Positions 15,608-24,986 of a stretch of 64,000 nucleotides of DNA are shown one piece after another; position 1 is the stretch's first letter; every line of letters starts with the position of its first letter. Where the stretch lies: contig CAJAQB010000019.1 in NCBI GenBank assembly GCA_903943975.1, forward strand, positions 1 through 64,000, in the 5' to 3' direction. This DNA is from Synechococcus lacustris (lineage in GTDB: Bacteria; Cyanobacteriota; Cyanobacteriia; PCC-6307; Cyanobiaceae). The position numbers were made by a program, and so were the translations under genes. The notes beneath the pieces are model-generated. The model saw only the letters and a list, made by a program, of their open reading frames with translations. It ran no database searches and was not told the origin of the DNA.

Positions 15608-16709
15608 GCGCTGCAATCGCCGCCTCAAGGGGCACATCGTCACGGATGACCACGGCACCGATGCCCGTGGGCAACACAAAGCGCACCCGGCCATCGCGCA
15701 CTTTCTTATCGCGCAGCAGGCATTGCTGCACCGCTTCGGCCGCAAAGCTGGGGGCGGCAGTCGGTAGGCCCGCCCGCTGGATCAGCGCCAGTTGTCGTTC
15801 CTGGTCGGCCCTGGTCCAGAGGCCCAGCTCAAGGCTGAGCCAGCCGACGGCCGCCATGCCGATCGCTACGGCTTCCCCATGCAGAAATTCGCTGTAGCCG
15901 CTGAGGGTTTCCACCACATGGCCGAGGGTGTGGCCGTAATTAAGGATTGCCCGCAGGCTGCCCTCCCGCTCGTCGGCGGCCACCACCCTTGCCTTGGCCG
16001 CGGCGGATCGCTTCAGGATCTGCAGCAGCAGGCTGGGTCCCACCGCCCCGAGGCTGTGGAGCTCCCCCTTCGCTTCCAGGGCTTCAAACAGCACCGGATC
16101 ACCAATCACCCCGTACTTGATCACCTCCGCCAGGCCAGCGCGGAATTCGCGCTCCGGCAGGGTGGCCAGGGTGTCTGGATCCACCAGCACCAACTGCGGT
16201 TGGTGGAAGGCACCGATCAGGTTTTTGCCCCCGGGGTGGTTCACGCCGGTTTTGCCGCCGATGGCCGCATCCACCATGGCCAGCAGGGTGGTGGGTACCT
16301 GGGCCACGGCGATGCCCCGCAGCCAGGTGGCGGCCGCAAAGCCGGCCATGTCGCCCACCACGCCGCCGCCAAGGGCCACGATCAAGGAGCCGCGCTCCAG
16401 CTGGTGGGCGTAGGCGGCATCGTGGATTAGGGCAACGCTGGCGGGGGTTTTCTGGGCTTCGCCAGCGGGAATCACCAGGCTTTCCACCAGGAAACCGGCG
16501 TGATGCAAGGAGCGTTCCAGCGCTGGGCCATAGGGGCCGGCCACATCGGCATTGCTAACCAGCAGCAGGCGGGTGTTGCGCTTGAAGCCCCGCTCCAGCA
16601 GCCGTTCCCCCAGTTGGGCTAAGCCCCCCCGGCCGATCAGGATTGGATAACTGGCGGCGCCCAGGTCCACCGCAACGGTTTGCAGTGCCGTGGGGCTGTC
16701 TATGGCCAT
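15582..16709 (-). CDS. aroB: 3-Dehydroquinate synthase
   Basis: Second enzyme of the shikimate pathway: converts DAHP to 3-dehydroquinate with NAD and a divalent metal. The 375-aa protein shows [12 protein letters not shown], the NAD-binding [35 protein letters not shown], and the metal-ligand segments [23 protein letters not shown] and [14 protein letters not shown] at 16709 is preferred over GTG at 16721. It is divergent from the sugar-permease gene and convergent with the methyltransferase gene. Confidence 0.97.
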   Translation of the reverse strand: MAIDSPTALQTVAVDLGAASYPILIGRGGLAQLGERLLERGFKRNTRLLLVSNADVAGPYGPALERSLHHAGFLVESLVIPAGEAQKTPASVALIHDAAYAHQLERGSLIVALGGGVVGDMAGFAAATWLRGIAVAQVPTTLLAMVDAAIGGKTGVNHPGGKNLIGAFHQPQLVLVDPDTLATLPEREFRAGLAEVIKYGVIGDPVLFEALEAKGELHSLGAVGPSLLLQILKRSAAAKARVVAADEREGSLRAILNYGHTLGHVVETLSGYSEFLHGEAVAIGMAAVGWLSLELGLWTRADQERQLALIQRAGLPTAAPSFAAEAVQQCLLRDKKVRDGRVRFVLPTGIGAVVIRDDVPLEAAIAALRATSQGG

Positions 16710-16788
16710 GGGGAACTGCACAGCTCTTTCCGCCTCTGAATGTATGGCCCCTTTGGCTCACAATGCTGCGAAAGGTTTGGAGGGTTCG

Positions 16789-17673
16789 ATGCGCCGATCG
16801 CCGTTGCTGCCCTGGTTGTTTGTGGCTCCGGCCCTGGCCCTGGTGCTGCTCACCGTGCTGCTGCCAGCCCTGATGGCGCTGCTGATCAGCTTTACCCACA
16901 CCGGTCTCGACCTGCGGGAACCACTGCAGTTCATCGGCCTGGCAAATCTGCGGCGTTTGCTGGCCGATCCGATGTTTCTGCGGGTGTTGGGCACCACTTT
17001 TCTTTATCTAATCGGGGTGGTGCCGCCGATCGTGGTGGGTTCCTTGGCCCTGGCGGTGCTGGTGAACCGCAGCCTGCCAGGGGTCCACTGGTTCCGCGCT
17101 GCTTTTTACACGCCGGTGCTGGTGTCGATCGTGGTGGCCGCCATCGCCTTCCGCTGGCTCTATGCCGAAAACGGCCTGATTAATGGCTGGGGCCAGGCGC
17201 TGCTGGGCAGTGGTTTTCAACCGATTGGCTTTCTCACCGATCCGCGCCTGGCCCTGCCGGCGGTGATGCTCGTGACCCTCTGGAAAGGCCTCGGCTACTA
17301 CATGGTGATCTTCCTGGGGGGGCTGCAGGGCATCTCAAAGGATTTGTATGAGGCCGCTGAACTGGATGGCAGCCGCGGTTGGCGCCAACACATCGACATC
17401 ACCCTGCCGCTGCTGCGCCCCTACGTGGGCCTGGTGGCGGTGATCTCCGCCATCGCCGCCACCAAGGTGTTTGAGGAGGTGTTTTTGATGACCCAGGGGG
17501 GCCCCGCCGATTCCACCCGCACCGTGGTTTATTACGTGTACGACCTGGCCTTCCAGGAGTTGGAGATCAGCTACGCCTGTACGGCCGGGTTGGCCCTTTT
17601 CCTGGTGGTGTTGCTGCTCAGCCTGCTGCAACAGCTGCTCAAGGGCAGTGGCCTGCCTAAATTGGAAGATTGA
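16789..17673 (+). CDS. Sugar ABC transporter permease (MalF/UgpA type)
   Basis: A 294-aa inner-membrane permease with six predicted helices. The cytosolic coupling (EAA) motif reads EAAELDGSRGWRQHIDITLP, typical of carbohydrate-family importers. Start ATG 16789 has a GGAGG ribosome site six bases upstream. The substrate is not visible; glucosylglycerol or a related osmolyte is possible in this lineage. No second permease, ATPase or binding protein gene lies next to it, so partners must be elsewhere. purK follows after 12 bp, which suggests shared transcription rather than shared function. Confidence 0.88.
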   Translation: MRRSPLLPWLFVAPALALVLLTVLLPALMALLISFTHTGLDLREPLQFIGLANLRRLLADPMFLRVLGTTFLYLIGVVPPIVVGSLALAVLVNRSLPGVHWFRAAFYTPVLVSIVVAAIAFRWLYAENGLINGWGQALLGSGFQPIGFLTDPRLALPAVMLVTLWKGLGYYMVIFLGGLQGISKDLYEAAELDGSRGWRQHIDITLPLLRPYVGLVAVISAIAATKVFEEVFLMTQGGPADSTRTVVYYVYDLAFQELEISYACTAGLALFLVVLLLSLLQQLLKGSGLPKLED

Positions 17674-17685
17674 GGCCTGGCGAAT

Positions 17686-18846
17686 TTGGAGCGGCTGGGG
17701 ATCGTTGGCAGCGGCCAGCTGGCGGAGATGTTGGCTGAGGCGGCTCAGACCATGGGCCTGGAACTGCATCTGCAGGCCAGTGATGCCACAGACCCGGCGG
17801 TGGCCCTGGCGGCCGGAGCGGTGATCGGCGATTCCTCTGATGGGGAAGCCACCGCCCTGCTGGCCCAGACCTGCTCCCGCATCGGCTTTGAAAACGAATG
17901 GGTTGATTTGGCCAGCCTGGAAGAGCTGGAGGCCCAGGGGGTTTGTTTTCAGCCGGCGGCGGCCGTGTTGGCGCAGCTGGTGGATAAACGTCAGCAGCGG
18001 CAGCTGTTGAAGAATCTCAACTTGCCAAACCCCCTTTGGTGTGACCTGGCCACGGTGGTGAAGGCCGGCGGAGCCCTGCCCCCTGAGTTGCATTTGCCGC
18101 TGATGGCCAAGGCCATCTGTGGGGGGTACGACGGCCGGGGCACCGAACGCCTCACCACCCGGGCCTGCCTGGAGGCGTTACTGATGCGGGTGGATCACCA
18201 CCAGTGGATCCTTGAGGAGCTGGTGCCCTTTGAGCAGGAGCTGGCCGTGGTGATAGCCCGCAACAGCCAAGGGCAGATCAGTCTTTTCCCGCTGGTGGAA
18301 ACCCATCAACAGAATCAGGTTTGCGACTGGGTGCTGGCGCCGGCCCAGGTGAGCCATGCGGTGCAGGCCCGGGCCCGCTCCATGGCCGTTTCCCTGGTTA
18401 CAGCCCTCAACTACGTGGGGGTGCTGGCGATTGAGTTTTTTCTTAGCCCCACTGGCTTGCTGGTGAACGAGATCGCCCCCCGCACCCATAACTCCGGCCA
18501 CTTCACGATTGAGGCCTGCCACACCAGCCAATTCAGCCAGCAGCTCAATGCCCTGGCCGATCGCCCCTTTGGGGATCCGGGCTTGAAGCTGCCGGGCGCC
18601 TTGATGGTGAACCTGCTGGGTTTTGAGGAGTCGGAGCACAGCTACGGGGCCGAGCGGGCCCAGCTGGAGCAATTGGCCGGGGCCCATCTGCATTGGTATG
18701 GCAAGGCCCAATCCCGGCCTGGCCGCAAACTCGGCCACGTGACCCTGCTGCTGCAAGGCTCCACGCCGGAGCTGCGGCGCCAGGAGGCAATGCAACGCTT
18801 GGCAGAGGTGCGGGCGATCTGGCCGAACCCCGTTGCAAAGCCCTAA
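17686..18846 (+). CDS. purK: N5-carboxyaminoimidazole ribonucleotide synthase
   Basis: ATP-grasp enzyme of purine synthesis that makes N5-CAIR from AIR, bicarbonate and ATP. The 386-aa protein has the N-terminal LGIVGSGQLAEMLAEAA, the DKRQQRQLLKNLNLP segment, the ATP-grasp loop AICGGYDGRGTERL, VEELVPFEQELAVVIAR-like ILEELVPFEQELAVV, and the C-terminal metal site VNEIAPRTHNSGHFT. Translation starts at TTG. A probable 6S RNA gene begins within about ten bases of its stop. Another purine gene, purN, is 40 kb away. Confidence 0.95.
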   Translation: MERLGIVGSGQLAEMLAEAAQTMGLELHLQASDATDPAVALAAGAVIGDSSDGEATALLAQTCSRIGFENEWVDLASLEELEAQGVCFQPAAAVLAQLVDKRQQRQLLKNLNLPNPLWCDLATVVKAGGALPPELHLPLMAKAICGGYDGRGTERLTTRACLEALLMRVDHHQWILEELVPFEQELAVVIARNSQGQISLFPLVETHQQNQVCDWVLAPAQVSHAVQARARSMAVSLVTALNYVGVLAIEFFLSPTGLLVNEIAPRTHNSGHFTIEACHTSQFSQQLNALADRPFGDPGLKLPGALMVNLLGFEESEHSYGAERAQLEQLAGAHLHWYGKAQSRPGRKLGHVTLLLQGSTPELRRQEAMQRLAEVRAIWPNPVAKP

Positions 18847-18852
18847 ATTCAA

Positions 18853-19036
18853 TGCGGACTGCTGCGTTGGTGTTTGCCCTTTCCAGTGTTCTGATCTGAC
18901 TCCCTTTTCGACATGGGGGGGGTGTCGCGAAGGTGACGTAGGCCGGCCCCGTAGCCGGAAATGAAGCCCCGCTTTCCTCCCCCTTCTGGTTACTCCAGGT
19001 CGAAGACTGAGGGCACCACGGCCTGGCGGTCCACCC
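18853..19036 (+). ncRNA. ssaA: Probable 6S RNA
   Basis: About 184 nt with a rod-like folding pattern. The closing stem GGACTGC (18856-18862) pairs with GCGGTCC (19026-19032), TGCCCT (18875-18880 region) pairs with AGGGCA (about 19011-19016), the G-run near 18915 pairs with the C-rich stretch near 18977, and an apical hairpin CCGGC/GCCGG lies near 18943-18958. Size, shape and the open middle fit 6S RNA, the RNA polymerase-binding regulator. I recall cyanobacterial 6S RNA genes lying next to purK, as here. The identification is by structure and context, not by a covariance search. Confidence 0.6.
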
Positions 19037-19039
19037 TTT

Positions 19040-19312
19040 TCAGGCCAAATCCTGCAGCCGCTGTTCCAGTTCGGGGCGGCTCAACCTGGTCACCACAAAC
19101 ACCTCCTGGGCGCTGCTGCCCCGGCGGGCCACCAACTTGTGGCCACCGGTAATCGCCGTGGAAACCCGCAGCCGCAACCCCTCGCAGCGCCCCTTGACGC
19201 GGCAGATCACCGCTGGGGTAACGGTTTCAATTGCCTCATCCAGGGCAAGGGCCTTCAACCTGGGGATCAAGCCCTCCAGGTAGGTGCTGTGGGTGATCAC
19301 CACCCGTCCCAC
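19040..19312 (-). CDS. DUF2103 protein
   Basis: A 90-aa cyanobacterial protein beginning MGRVVITHSTYLEGLIPRLK, the signature of DUF2103, which is annotated as a predicted metal-binding family because of its conserved His and Cys. A His (residue 8) and two Cys are present (VICRVKGRCEGL). It is basic toward the C-terminus. Function unknown. clpS lies 10 bp upstream on the same strand, so the two may be co-transcribed. Confidence 0.8.
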   Translation of the reverse strand: MGRVVITHSTYLEGLIPRLKALALDEAIETVTPAVICRVKGRCEGLRLRVSTAITGGHKLVARRGSSAQEVFVVTRLSRPELEQRLQDLA

Positions 19313-19322
19313 GGGATTCTCC

Positions 19323-19643
19323 TCAGGCGCGTTCCAATGGGGCCATGGTGAGCCCTTCGCCCCCCAATTGCATGTGATAGAGCTCCGCCTGTTCCTGGGG
19401 CCCTGTCCAAACCACGGCGCTGCCCTGGCGATCCACCTGGTGGGCCAGGCTCCAGGCCCGGTCTGGGGTCATGGCGGGGATGTATTTCACCAGGCACTCC
19501 ACCACATGCTGGAAGGTGTTCACCTCATCGTTGAGCACCACCACCTTGAAGTTGGGGTAGGGGCTGCGTTCCAGCAGCGTGCTGCCTGAAGGGCTGAGTT
19601 GGGGGGTGCTGCTGGCCACCGGCCCTTCACGGATGACCTCCAT
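19323..19643 (-). CDS. clpS: ClpS-type protease adaptor
   Basis: A 106-aa adaptor that delivers N-degron substrates to ClpAP/ClpCP. The core is at about residues 28-100: FKVVVLNDEVNTFQHVVECL, then the substrate-pocket region and HQVDRQGSAVVWTG and AELYHMQL. The N-terminal 27 residues form the flexible extension. ATG at 19643 was chosen because upstream in-frame sequence runs antisense through petN. It is divergent from petN and upstream of the DUF2103 gene. clpP is 2.5 kb away. Confidence 0.93.
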   Translation of the reverse strand: MEVIREGPVASSTPQLSPSGSTLLERSPYPNFKVVVLNDEVNTFQHVVECLVKYIPAMTPDRAWSLAHQVDRQGSAVVWTGPQEQAELYHMQLGGEGLTMAPLERA

Positions 19644-19697
19644 TTTGCGGTACCCGGTAACCGGCTTGGTTAAACTTGGGCCAATTGAACGCACACC

Positions 19698-19799
19698 GTG
19701 CTGATCACCCTGGGATGGGCTGCCCTGGCCGCCAGTTTCACCTTCTCGATCGCCATGGTGGTGTGGGGCCGCAATGGTGACAATTCGATCCATTTCTGA
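19698..19799 (+). CDS. petN: Cytochrome b6-f complex subunit PetN
   Basis: A 33-aa single-helix subunit of the cytochrome b6-f complex. Reading from GTG at 19698 gives [20 protein letters not shown] followed by [12 protein letters not shown]. The (F/I)[12 protein letters not shown] segment is diagnostic of PetN. Length equals the family norm of about 29-33 residues. The gene is easily missed because of its size and GTG start. It is divergent from clpS, and a small membrane-protein frame overlaps its end. Confidence 0.93.
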   Translation: MLITLGWAALAASFTFSIAMVVWGRNGDNSIHF

Positions 19800-20004
19800 T
19801 CCCTTGGCGCAGCTGACCCTCGCGGATCTTTCGCTCACGGATCTTTCGTTCACGGATCTTCCCCTCAATGCCCTGCTGGCCTCAGTGGCTGCCCTGCTGC
19901 TGTTGTTTGTGAGTGGTGGGGTGGTCTATTTATCGGCGGTGGAGTGGCGGGACCGTCGCCGCCGCACTGCCGCCGCCGTTCCGCCCCGCAAGCGCCGCCC
20001 CTGA
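19774..20004 (+). CDS. Small single-helix membrane protein, unknown
   Basis: Up to 76 aa, with one membrane helix ([21 protein letters not shown]) followed by a very basic tail ([21 protein letters not shown]). The N-terminal part encodes a threefold D-L-(S/P) repeat that mirrors a 15-bp DNA repeat. The ATG at 19774 overlaps petN by 26 bp; a TTG at 19804 just after petN is an alternative start. Position between petN and the next gene, with no gap, suggests a petN operon member. I recognise no family. Confidence 0.5.
   Translation: MVTIRSISDPLAQLTLADLSLTDLSFTDLPLNALLASVAALLLLFVSGGVVYLSAVEWRDRRRRTAAAVPPRKRRP
19823..19867. repeat. 15-bp tandem repeat, three units
   Basis: Three in-frame units of the type cggatctttcgctca lie at 19823-19837, 19838-19852 and 19853-19867 (the last diverged). 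They encode the repeated D-L-S/P-(L/F)-T part of the small membrane protein. Confidence 0.8.
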
Positions 20005-20012
20005 GGCTTTCC

Positions 20013-21338
20013 ATGGCCCGCGCCCTGCGGCTTCCGCCGTTCAGCTGCAGCATTGCCCTAGCCCTGCTGCCCCTGCTGGGGGCGCTGGTGCTTTGGCGCA
20101 GTGCCAAGCCCCATATCCCAGGGGACCTGCGCTTGCTGTTGCAACAGGCCTCCCTGGTGCAAAGCCTGCCGGTGGACCCCCGGCGGCCGCTGCCGGAGCT
20201 GTGGCGTAAACGCTTGCCTGGCCCCCTGGCCACCAAGCTTTGGCGGGAGGGATCTGGCCCTTGGCTGCAGTTCTGGGGGATCCATGCCGATGGGGCCCCA
20301 GCGTTGGTTTTGCGCCCCAGCGGCCCGCCGCTGGCGGTGGCCAATGGCTTCCAGTGGGGTCCTTACTTGGTGGTAAGCGCTGATCCCCTCAGTCGCCAGA
20401 GTCTCCAGGGCCAGTTGCAGGGTTCCCACCAGCGCCTCGGGCGCCTGGCCTGTGGCGCCCTGGAGGGCCCTGATCCGGCGGTGTATTGGCGCAGCCAGGC
20501 CCTGGGGGCAATGGCTGCTTCCTGGGCCCCGCTGCTGCAGCCTTTCCAGGAGGGCTGCCTGCGGCTGCAGGGGCAGCATTGGTGGGGGGAGACCACGGCT
20601 GAATCGCCCCTTGTGGCCCAGCTCCCTGGGCAGCCGCCGCCGCTGGGGGCTTTCCCCAGCCCCGCTGGCGCCCTGTTGCAGCTAGAGGGCCGCGGCCTGG
20701 CGCCGCTGCTGGATCAGCTGCTGGCAACCCCGGGCTTGGGGCCCCTGTTGCGGCAGCGTTACGGGCTCACGGTCCCCCAGGAACAGACACTGCTGCACAC
20801 GCCATTCCGGCTCAGCCTGCGCCCCAACCCCGCCAATGATCCCTATCGGGCCAGCCTCTGGTTGCGGCTCCAGGGCCGCCCAGGTAAGTCGCCAGCACTG
20901 GAGGCGTTGCTCAAGGGGCTAACTAAAGGCCTCCCAGACGACCTGCGCCTGGAGCAGCAGGGCAGCGCCTTTCGGGTGCTGGATGCTGAGGGCCAGGGGC
21001 AGGCCGGTTGGCGCCGTTTGCCCTCCGGCGATCTGCTGCTGGTGCTTGGCGGCTCGCCCCAGGCCAGCGGCCCTGGCGATCTGGAGGCCCAGCTGCCGTT
21101 GCAGCCCCTCGGGGCTGGGATTGGCCTGCGGCTGCGGGCCCAGCCCAAGGCCCTGGCGGAACGCCAGCTGCTACCCCCCAGCCTGCCCCCGGCCCTGCGC
21201 CAGGCGGGTGGGCTCAAGGCCCTCTGGCGGCCATTGCCAGGGGGTGCCTCTGCTCAGGTGAGCGGCGCGCTCTCCTGGGACTCGCCGCCAGCCTCTAAAT
21301 CAGCGGGGGCACCGGCGGCTGGCTCTAGCTCGCCCTGA
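20013..21338 (+). CDS. Membrane-anchored protein of unknown function (441 aa)
   Basis: One N-terminal membrane helix (about residues 9-29, SCSIALALLPLLGALVLWRS) is followed by a large Pro/Leu/Gly-rich extracytoplasmic part without Cys pairs or recognisable catalytic motif. It loosely resembles the cyanobacterial DUF3352 type, but I cannot be sure. The ATG at 20013 is favoured because the signal anchor starts there. It follows the small membrane protein by 8 bp. Its last 85 bp lie antisense to the 3' end of psb29, one of the longest overlaps in the window. Confidence 0.6.
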   Translation: MARALRLPPFSCSIALALLPLLGALVLWRSAKPHIPGDLRLLLQQASLVQSLPVDPRRPLPELWRKRLPGPLATKLWREGSGPWLQFWGIHADGAPALVLRPSGPPLAVANGFQWGPYLVVSADPLSRQSLQGQLQGSHQRLGRLACGALEGPDPAVYWRSQALGAMAASWAPLLQPFQEGCLRLQGQHWWGETTAESPLVAQLPGQPPPLGAFPSPAGALLQLEGRGLAPLLDQLLATPGLGPLLRQRYGLTVPQEQTLLHTPFRLSLRPNPANDPYRASLWLRLQGRPGKSPALEALLKGLTKGLPDDLRLEQQGSAFRVLDAEGQGQAGWRRLPSGDLLLVLGGSPQASGPGDLEAQLPLQPLGAGIGLRLRAQPKALAERQLLPPSLPPALRQAGGLKALWRPLPGGASAQVSGALSWDSPPASKSAGAPAAGSSSP

Positions 21339-22009
21339 GCAACTTCTGGGTGCAGCTTGCGTTCGCGGCGGCGCCGCTCGGAAGCCACGGTTTCTTCCAG
21401 CATCTGCACCGCCTGGGCCATCTTTTCGAGATTGCTGGCATAGAGGCCCATGTCTTTTTCCAGCTTCTCCTGCTGGAGGCCGATCAGCTCACCCACTTCC
21501 CGGGCCCGCAGGCGCAGCGCCTCGGGATCCTGGTCATCGCCGCCGGCCAGTTCCTGCAGAACGGCAATCAAACCCACCGCATGGTGGCGCGAGTAGTGGA
21601 AATCGCTGCGGCTGGCCTCCTGGAGCACGCTGCGCAGCAAGTCGGGGGCACCGTCGCCTTTTTGCTGCAACCACTGGCGAATCTCAGCCTCCCCATGGGG
21701 GGCCAGGCTGGTGCGCAGCTGCTGGGCCTGCTGGCGCAGATCTTCAGCGGAGAGATCGGCGGCGGCACAAAGGGCGCTGAAGAGCTGTTCGCGGCGGTCG
21801 GCGGGTTCAAAGCCGGTGCTGAAACTGTCAAACACCTGGGTGAGCCCCAGGGCAAACAGGGCATCGGCGCGAAAACCCTGCTGGCACGACAGCAAATGCA
21901 GTTCCACCAGCAGCTCATCCACCACCCGCCGGTAAAGGCCAGGGATAACGCGGGGATAGGCGTTGTAGAAGCGGCGCTTGCTGTCCGCCACCGTCTGGCT
22001 AATGCTCAC
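21254..22009 (-). CDS. psb29: Psb29/Thf1 thylakoid formation protein
   Basis: A 251-aa helical protein of the Thf1 family, which is needed for photosystem II stability and thylakoid FtsH turnover. The diagnostic start TVADSKRRFYNAYPRVIPGLYRR-type segment (residues 6-28), DALFALGLTQVFDSF, and FHYSRHHAVGL are present. A C-terminal coiled coil spans about 180-225 (LQQEKLEKDMGLYASNLEKM), followed by an acidic tail. The tail overlaps the previous gene antisense. It sits 86 bp from clpP, divergently, and ftsH is 1 kb away, fitting a shared repair role. Confidence 0.95.
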   Translation of the reverse strand: MSISQTVADSKRRFYNAYPRVIPGLYRRVVDELLVELHLLSCQQGFRADALFALGLTQVFDSFSTGFEPADRREQLFSALCAAADLSAEDLRQQAQQLRTSLAPHGEAEIRQWLQQKGDGAPDLLRSVLQEASRSDFHYSRHHAVGLIAVLQELAGGDDQDPEALRLRAREVGELIGLQQEKLEKDMGLYASNLEKMAQAVQMLEETVASERRRRERKLHPEVAQGELEPAAGAPADLEAGGESQESAPLT

Positions 22010-22094
22010 CGGATGGTCCTCTGCCAGGGCAGACCCTAGCGCTCAGGGGCGTCGTCTTCGTCAGTAGGATCCGGCCCAGAGCCAGAGCAAACCC

Positions 22095-22685
22095 ATGATC
22101 CCCATCGTTATCGAGGATTCAGGCCGGGGCGAAAGGGCCTTCGACATTTATTCGCGGCTGTTGCGCGAACGGATCATCTTCCTGGGGGAACCAGTTACCT
22201 CGGATTCCGCTAACCGGATCGTGGCCCAGTTGCTGTTTCTGGAGGCGGAGGATCCCGACAAGGACATCTTCCTCTATATCAATTCCCCTGGGGGTTCGGT
22301 CTACGACGGCCTTGGCATCTTCGACACGATGCAGCACGTCAAACCCGATGTGCAAACCGTCTGTGTGGGCCTAGCCGCCAGCATGGGCGCCTTTCTGTTG
22401 GCGGCAGGGGCCCAAGGCAAGCGCAGCAGCCTGCAGCATTCCCGGATCATGATTCACCAACCCCTGGGGGGCGCCCGGGGCCAGGCCAGCGATATCAGGA
22501 TTCAGGCCGATGAAATTCTCTTCCTCAAGCGGCGGCTCAATGAGGAACTGGCCAGTCGCACCCACCAACCCCTGGAGCAGATCCAGAAGGACACCGACCG
22601 GGACTTCTTTATGTCACCGGTGGAAGCGGCGGCCTATGGGCTGATCGACAAGGTGATCGACCAGCGCCCGATCCACGCGGTCTAG
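22095..22685 (+). CDS. clpP: ATP-dependent Clp protease proteolytic subunit
   Basis: Serine protease core of the Clp complex, 196 aa. The catalytic triad is visible: Ser in [11 protein letters not shown], His in [11 protein letters not shown], Asp in [10 protein letters not shown]. The hydrophobic-pocket start [20 protein letters not shown] and INSPGGSV are typical. Cyanobacteria have several ClpP/ClpR forms; the complete triad marks this as an active ClpP. It is convergent with the small gene at 22682, with a 4-bp overlap. Confidence 0.95.
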   Translation: MIPIVIEDSGRGERAFDIYSRLLRERIIFLGEPVTSDSANRIVAQLLFLEAEDPDKDIFLYINSPGGSVYDGLGIFDTMQHVKPDVQTVCVGLAASMGAFLLAAGAQGKRSSLQHSRIMIHQPLGGARGQASDIRIQADEILFLKRRLNEELASRTHQPLEQIQKDTDRDFFMSPVEAAAYGLIDKVIDQRPIHAV

Positions 22686-22963
22686 GGGAGCAGTTCGGTG
22701 TGGCTGGAGCGCAGCTGCTTCCAAATCTGGCGAATTTCGTCGTAGGCGTTTTCTTGGCTGATCTTGCCGTTGGCCTGCAGGCCCACGATCAGACCCACCC
22801 GGTCGGCGAACTGTTCAAGGTTTTGGTGGAAGGCGAGCCGCTCGGGCGACCAGTCGTTGCCGCGATAACTGGAAAATGCCTCCAATGGCGACTTGGTGCC
22901 CTCGGCCCCTTCCGGGATTGGCTCCGGGCGCTCGTCAGTGTGGTTGCGCATTAAACCCATCAA
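22682..22963 (-). CDS. Small conserved cyanobacterial protein (possibly DUF7219)
   Basis: A 93-aa soluble protein. The core [20 protein letters not shown], followed by [24 protein letters not shown], is a pattern I know from conserved cyanobacterial hypotheticals; the DUF number is from memory. The start may be the Met at 22963 or the one at 22951. It lies between clpP (convergent) and ftsH, downstream of ftsH's 5' side only by chance of orientation. Function unknown. Confidence 0.6.
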   Translation of the reverse strand: MMGLMRNHTDERPEPIPEGAEGTKSPLEAFSSYRGNDWSPERLAFHQNLEQFADRVGLIVGLQANGKISQENAYDEIRQIWKQLRSSHTELLP

Positions 22964-22998
22964 GAGATTTTGCTTTGATTCAGAGTATGGCGACTAAC

Positions 22999-24918
22999 TC
23001 AGGAACTTGCTGGCATTAGCGGTGAATATCGCTCTTTTTCGGGCACTGGCGTGAAGTTTTGCACCACCTCCCGGAAGCGATCGCCATCAAGGCTTTCCTG
23101 CTCAATCAGTAATTCCACCAGGCAATCCATGCAGGGGCGCTGGCCTTCGAGCAGGGCAACGGTTTCCCGATAGCAACTGTCCACGATCAGCCGCACCTGG
23201 CCATCGATGCGATTGGTGATCGAATCAGATACTTCGCTGCGGGTCATCAGGTCTCGGCCCAGGAACACCTCCTGGTTGCCTGCCTCCAGGGAAAGCGGAC
23301 CGAGCTCGCTCATGCCGAAGCGGGTCACCATCTGGCGGGCCATGCCGGCCACCTGCTGGATGTCTCCGGCGGCGCCGGTGGTTACTTCCCCATGGCCAAA
23401 CACAATCGCCTCGGCGGCGCGGCCACCGAGGGCCCCCATGATCCGGGCCCTGAGCTGGGCGCGGCTTACCAGCATCTGTTCCTCATCGGGGGAAAACCAG
23501 GTGAGGCCCTGGGCTTGGCCCCGGGGGATCAGGGTTACCTTCTGCACCGGGTCGTGCTGTTTCACCAGGGTGCCCACCAAGGCGTGGCCCACTTCGTGGT
23601 AGGCGATCAGCCGCTTACTGCGGCCGTCGGTGAGCGGTGTGCCCTCCATGCCGGCGATCACCCGATCCACGGCATCATCGATTTCGGCTAGGCCGGTGGC
23701 TTCCTTGCGGCGGCGGGCCGTGAGAATCGCCGCTTCATTTAGCAGGTTGGCCAGGTCGGCACCGGTGAAACCAGGGGTACGCCGGGCAATCATCTCCAGG
23801 GACACATCCTCAGCAAGTTTCTTGTTGCGGGAATGCACCTTCAGGATCGACAACCTTCCCTTGATATCTGGCGCATCAACACTCACCTGACGATCAAAGC
23901 GACCGGGACGCATCAGGGCCGAATCAAGCACATCCGGCCGGTTTGTGGCGGCAATGATGATGATGCCGTTATTACCTTCAAAGCCATCCATCTCGGTGAG
24001 CAGCTGGTTGAGGGTCTGCTCCCTTTCATCGTTGCCGCCGCCGATGCCAGCCCCGCGCTGACGACCAACCGCATCGATTTCATCGATAAATATCAGACAG
24101 GGGGCATTCTCCTTGGCCCGCTTGAATAGATCGCGCACCCGGCTGGCGCCCACCCCCACAAACATCTCCACAAACTCCGAACCGGAGAGCGAGAAGAAGG
24201 GCACCCCGGCTTCGCCGGCAATCGCCTTGGCCAGCAGTGTTTTACCGGTGCCTGGAGGGCCCACCAGCAATACCCCGCGGGGGATGGTGGCCCCCACGGC
24301 GGTGAAGCGTTCCGGTTGCTTCAGGAAGGTAACCACCTCCTGGAGATCTTCCTTGGCCTCCTCAACGCCGGCCACATCGTCAAACTTGACGCCGGTTTCA
24401 GCTTCCATGGCAAAACGGGCCTTGGTTTTGCCGAATTGCATCGCCTGGCCAGGGCCGCCGGGCATGTTTGAGGAACGCCTAGCCAAAAATATCAATGAAC
24501 CGATTAACAGCAGCGGAAATAACAGGTTCCCCAGTAACCCCAGCAGGGGCGGCGTGCTGCGGGGGGGATGCACGTCGAAGCTGATGTTCTTGTCTTTGAG
24601 GCGGCTAATTAATTCCGGTGCCAGGCCGGGCAGATCCACCCGCAGCCGTTGCACACGATTTTCCAGGTCTGGATCCTGGGCTTCCACCACGGCACTGCGG
24701 CCGCCGTCATAGATATCCACCGCCGTGACCCGGCCGGCATCCACATAATCGAGGAAGCGCCCATAGGTCATGCGGGCCACGGCGCTGTTACGGGCCGCAA
24801 GGCTGGGGGCATTCACCACCCGACCAGGGCCGCCGTTGTTTACCACTTGCCAGCCCAGAAACAGGGCAAGACCTACGGGGAGCAGCCAGATGGCCAGAAG
24901 GCGCCAGCGGTTGTTCAT
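22999..24918 (-). CDS. ftsH: ATP-dependent zinc metalloprotease FtsH
   Basis: A 639-aa membrane AAA protease that degrades damaged membrane proteins such as photosystem II D1. Order of parts: a first membrane helix (about 6-24), a periplasmic/lumenal domain, a second helix (about 120-140), and the AAA domain with Walker [13 protein letters not shown], Walker [12 protein letters not shown] and the SRH region [20 protein letters not shown]. The protease domain follows with HEVGH. The start at 24918 ([13 protein letters not shown]) fits; a longer frame upstream is low-complexity. Which of the four cyanobacterial FtsH types it is cannot be settled by eye. Confidence 0.97.
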   Translation of the reverse strand: MNNRWRLLAIWLLPVGLALFLGWQVVNNGGPGRVVNAPSLAARNSAVARMTYGRFLDYVDAGRVTAVDIYDGGRSAVVEAQDPDLENRVQRLRVDLPGLAPELISRLKDKNISFDVHPPRSTPPLLGLLGNLLFPLLLIGSLIFLARRSSNMPGGPGQAMQFGKTKARFAMEAETGVKFDDVAGVEEAKEDLQEVVTFLKQPERFTAVGATIPRGVLLVGPPGTGKTLLAKAIAGEAGVPFFSLSGSEFVEMFVGVGASRVRDLFKRAKENAPCLIFIDEIDAVGRQRGAGIGGGNDEREQTLNQLLTEMDGFEGNNGIIIIAATNRPDVLDSALMRPGRFDRQVSVDAPDIKGRLSILKVHSRNKKLAEDVSLEMIARRTPGFTGADLANLLNEAAILTARRRKEATGLAEIDDAVDRVIAGMEGTPLTDGRSKRLIAYHEVGHALVGTLVKQHDPVQKVTLIPRGQAQGLTWFSPDEEQMLVSRAQLRARIMGALGGRAAEAIVFGHGEVTTGAAGDIQQVAGMARQMVTRFGMSELGPLSLEAGNQEVFLGRDLMTRSEVSDSITNRIDGQVRLIVDSCYRETVALLEGQRPCMDCLVELLIEQESLDGDRFREVVQNFTPVPEKERYSPLMPASS

Positions 24919-24986
24919 AGGGAGGGGACGGCCGCTAATGGCTGGAATGTTTCGTGATTGTAAAGACCCTGAGAGACCAATGGCGG

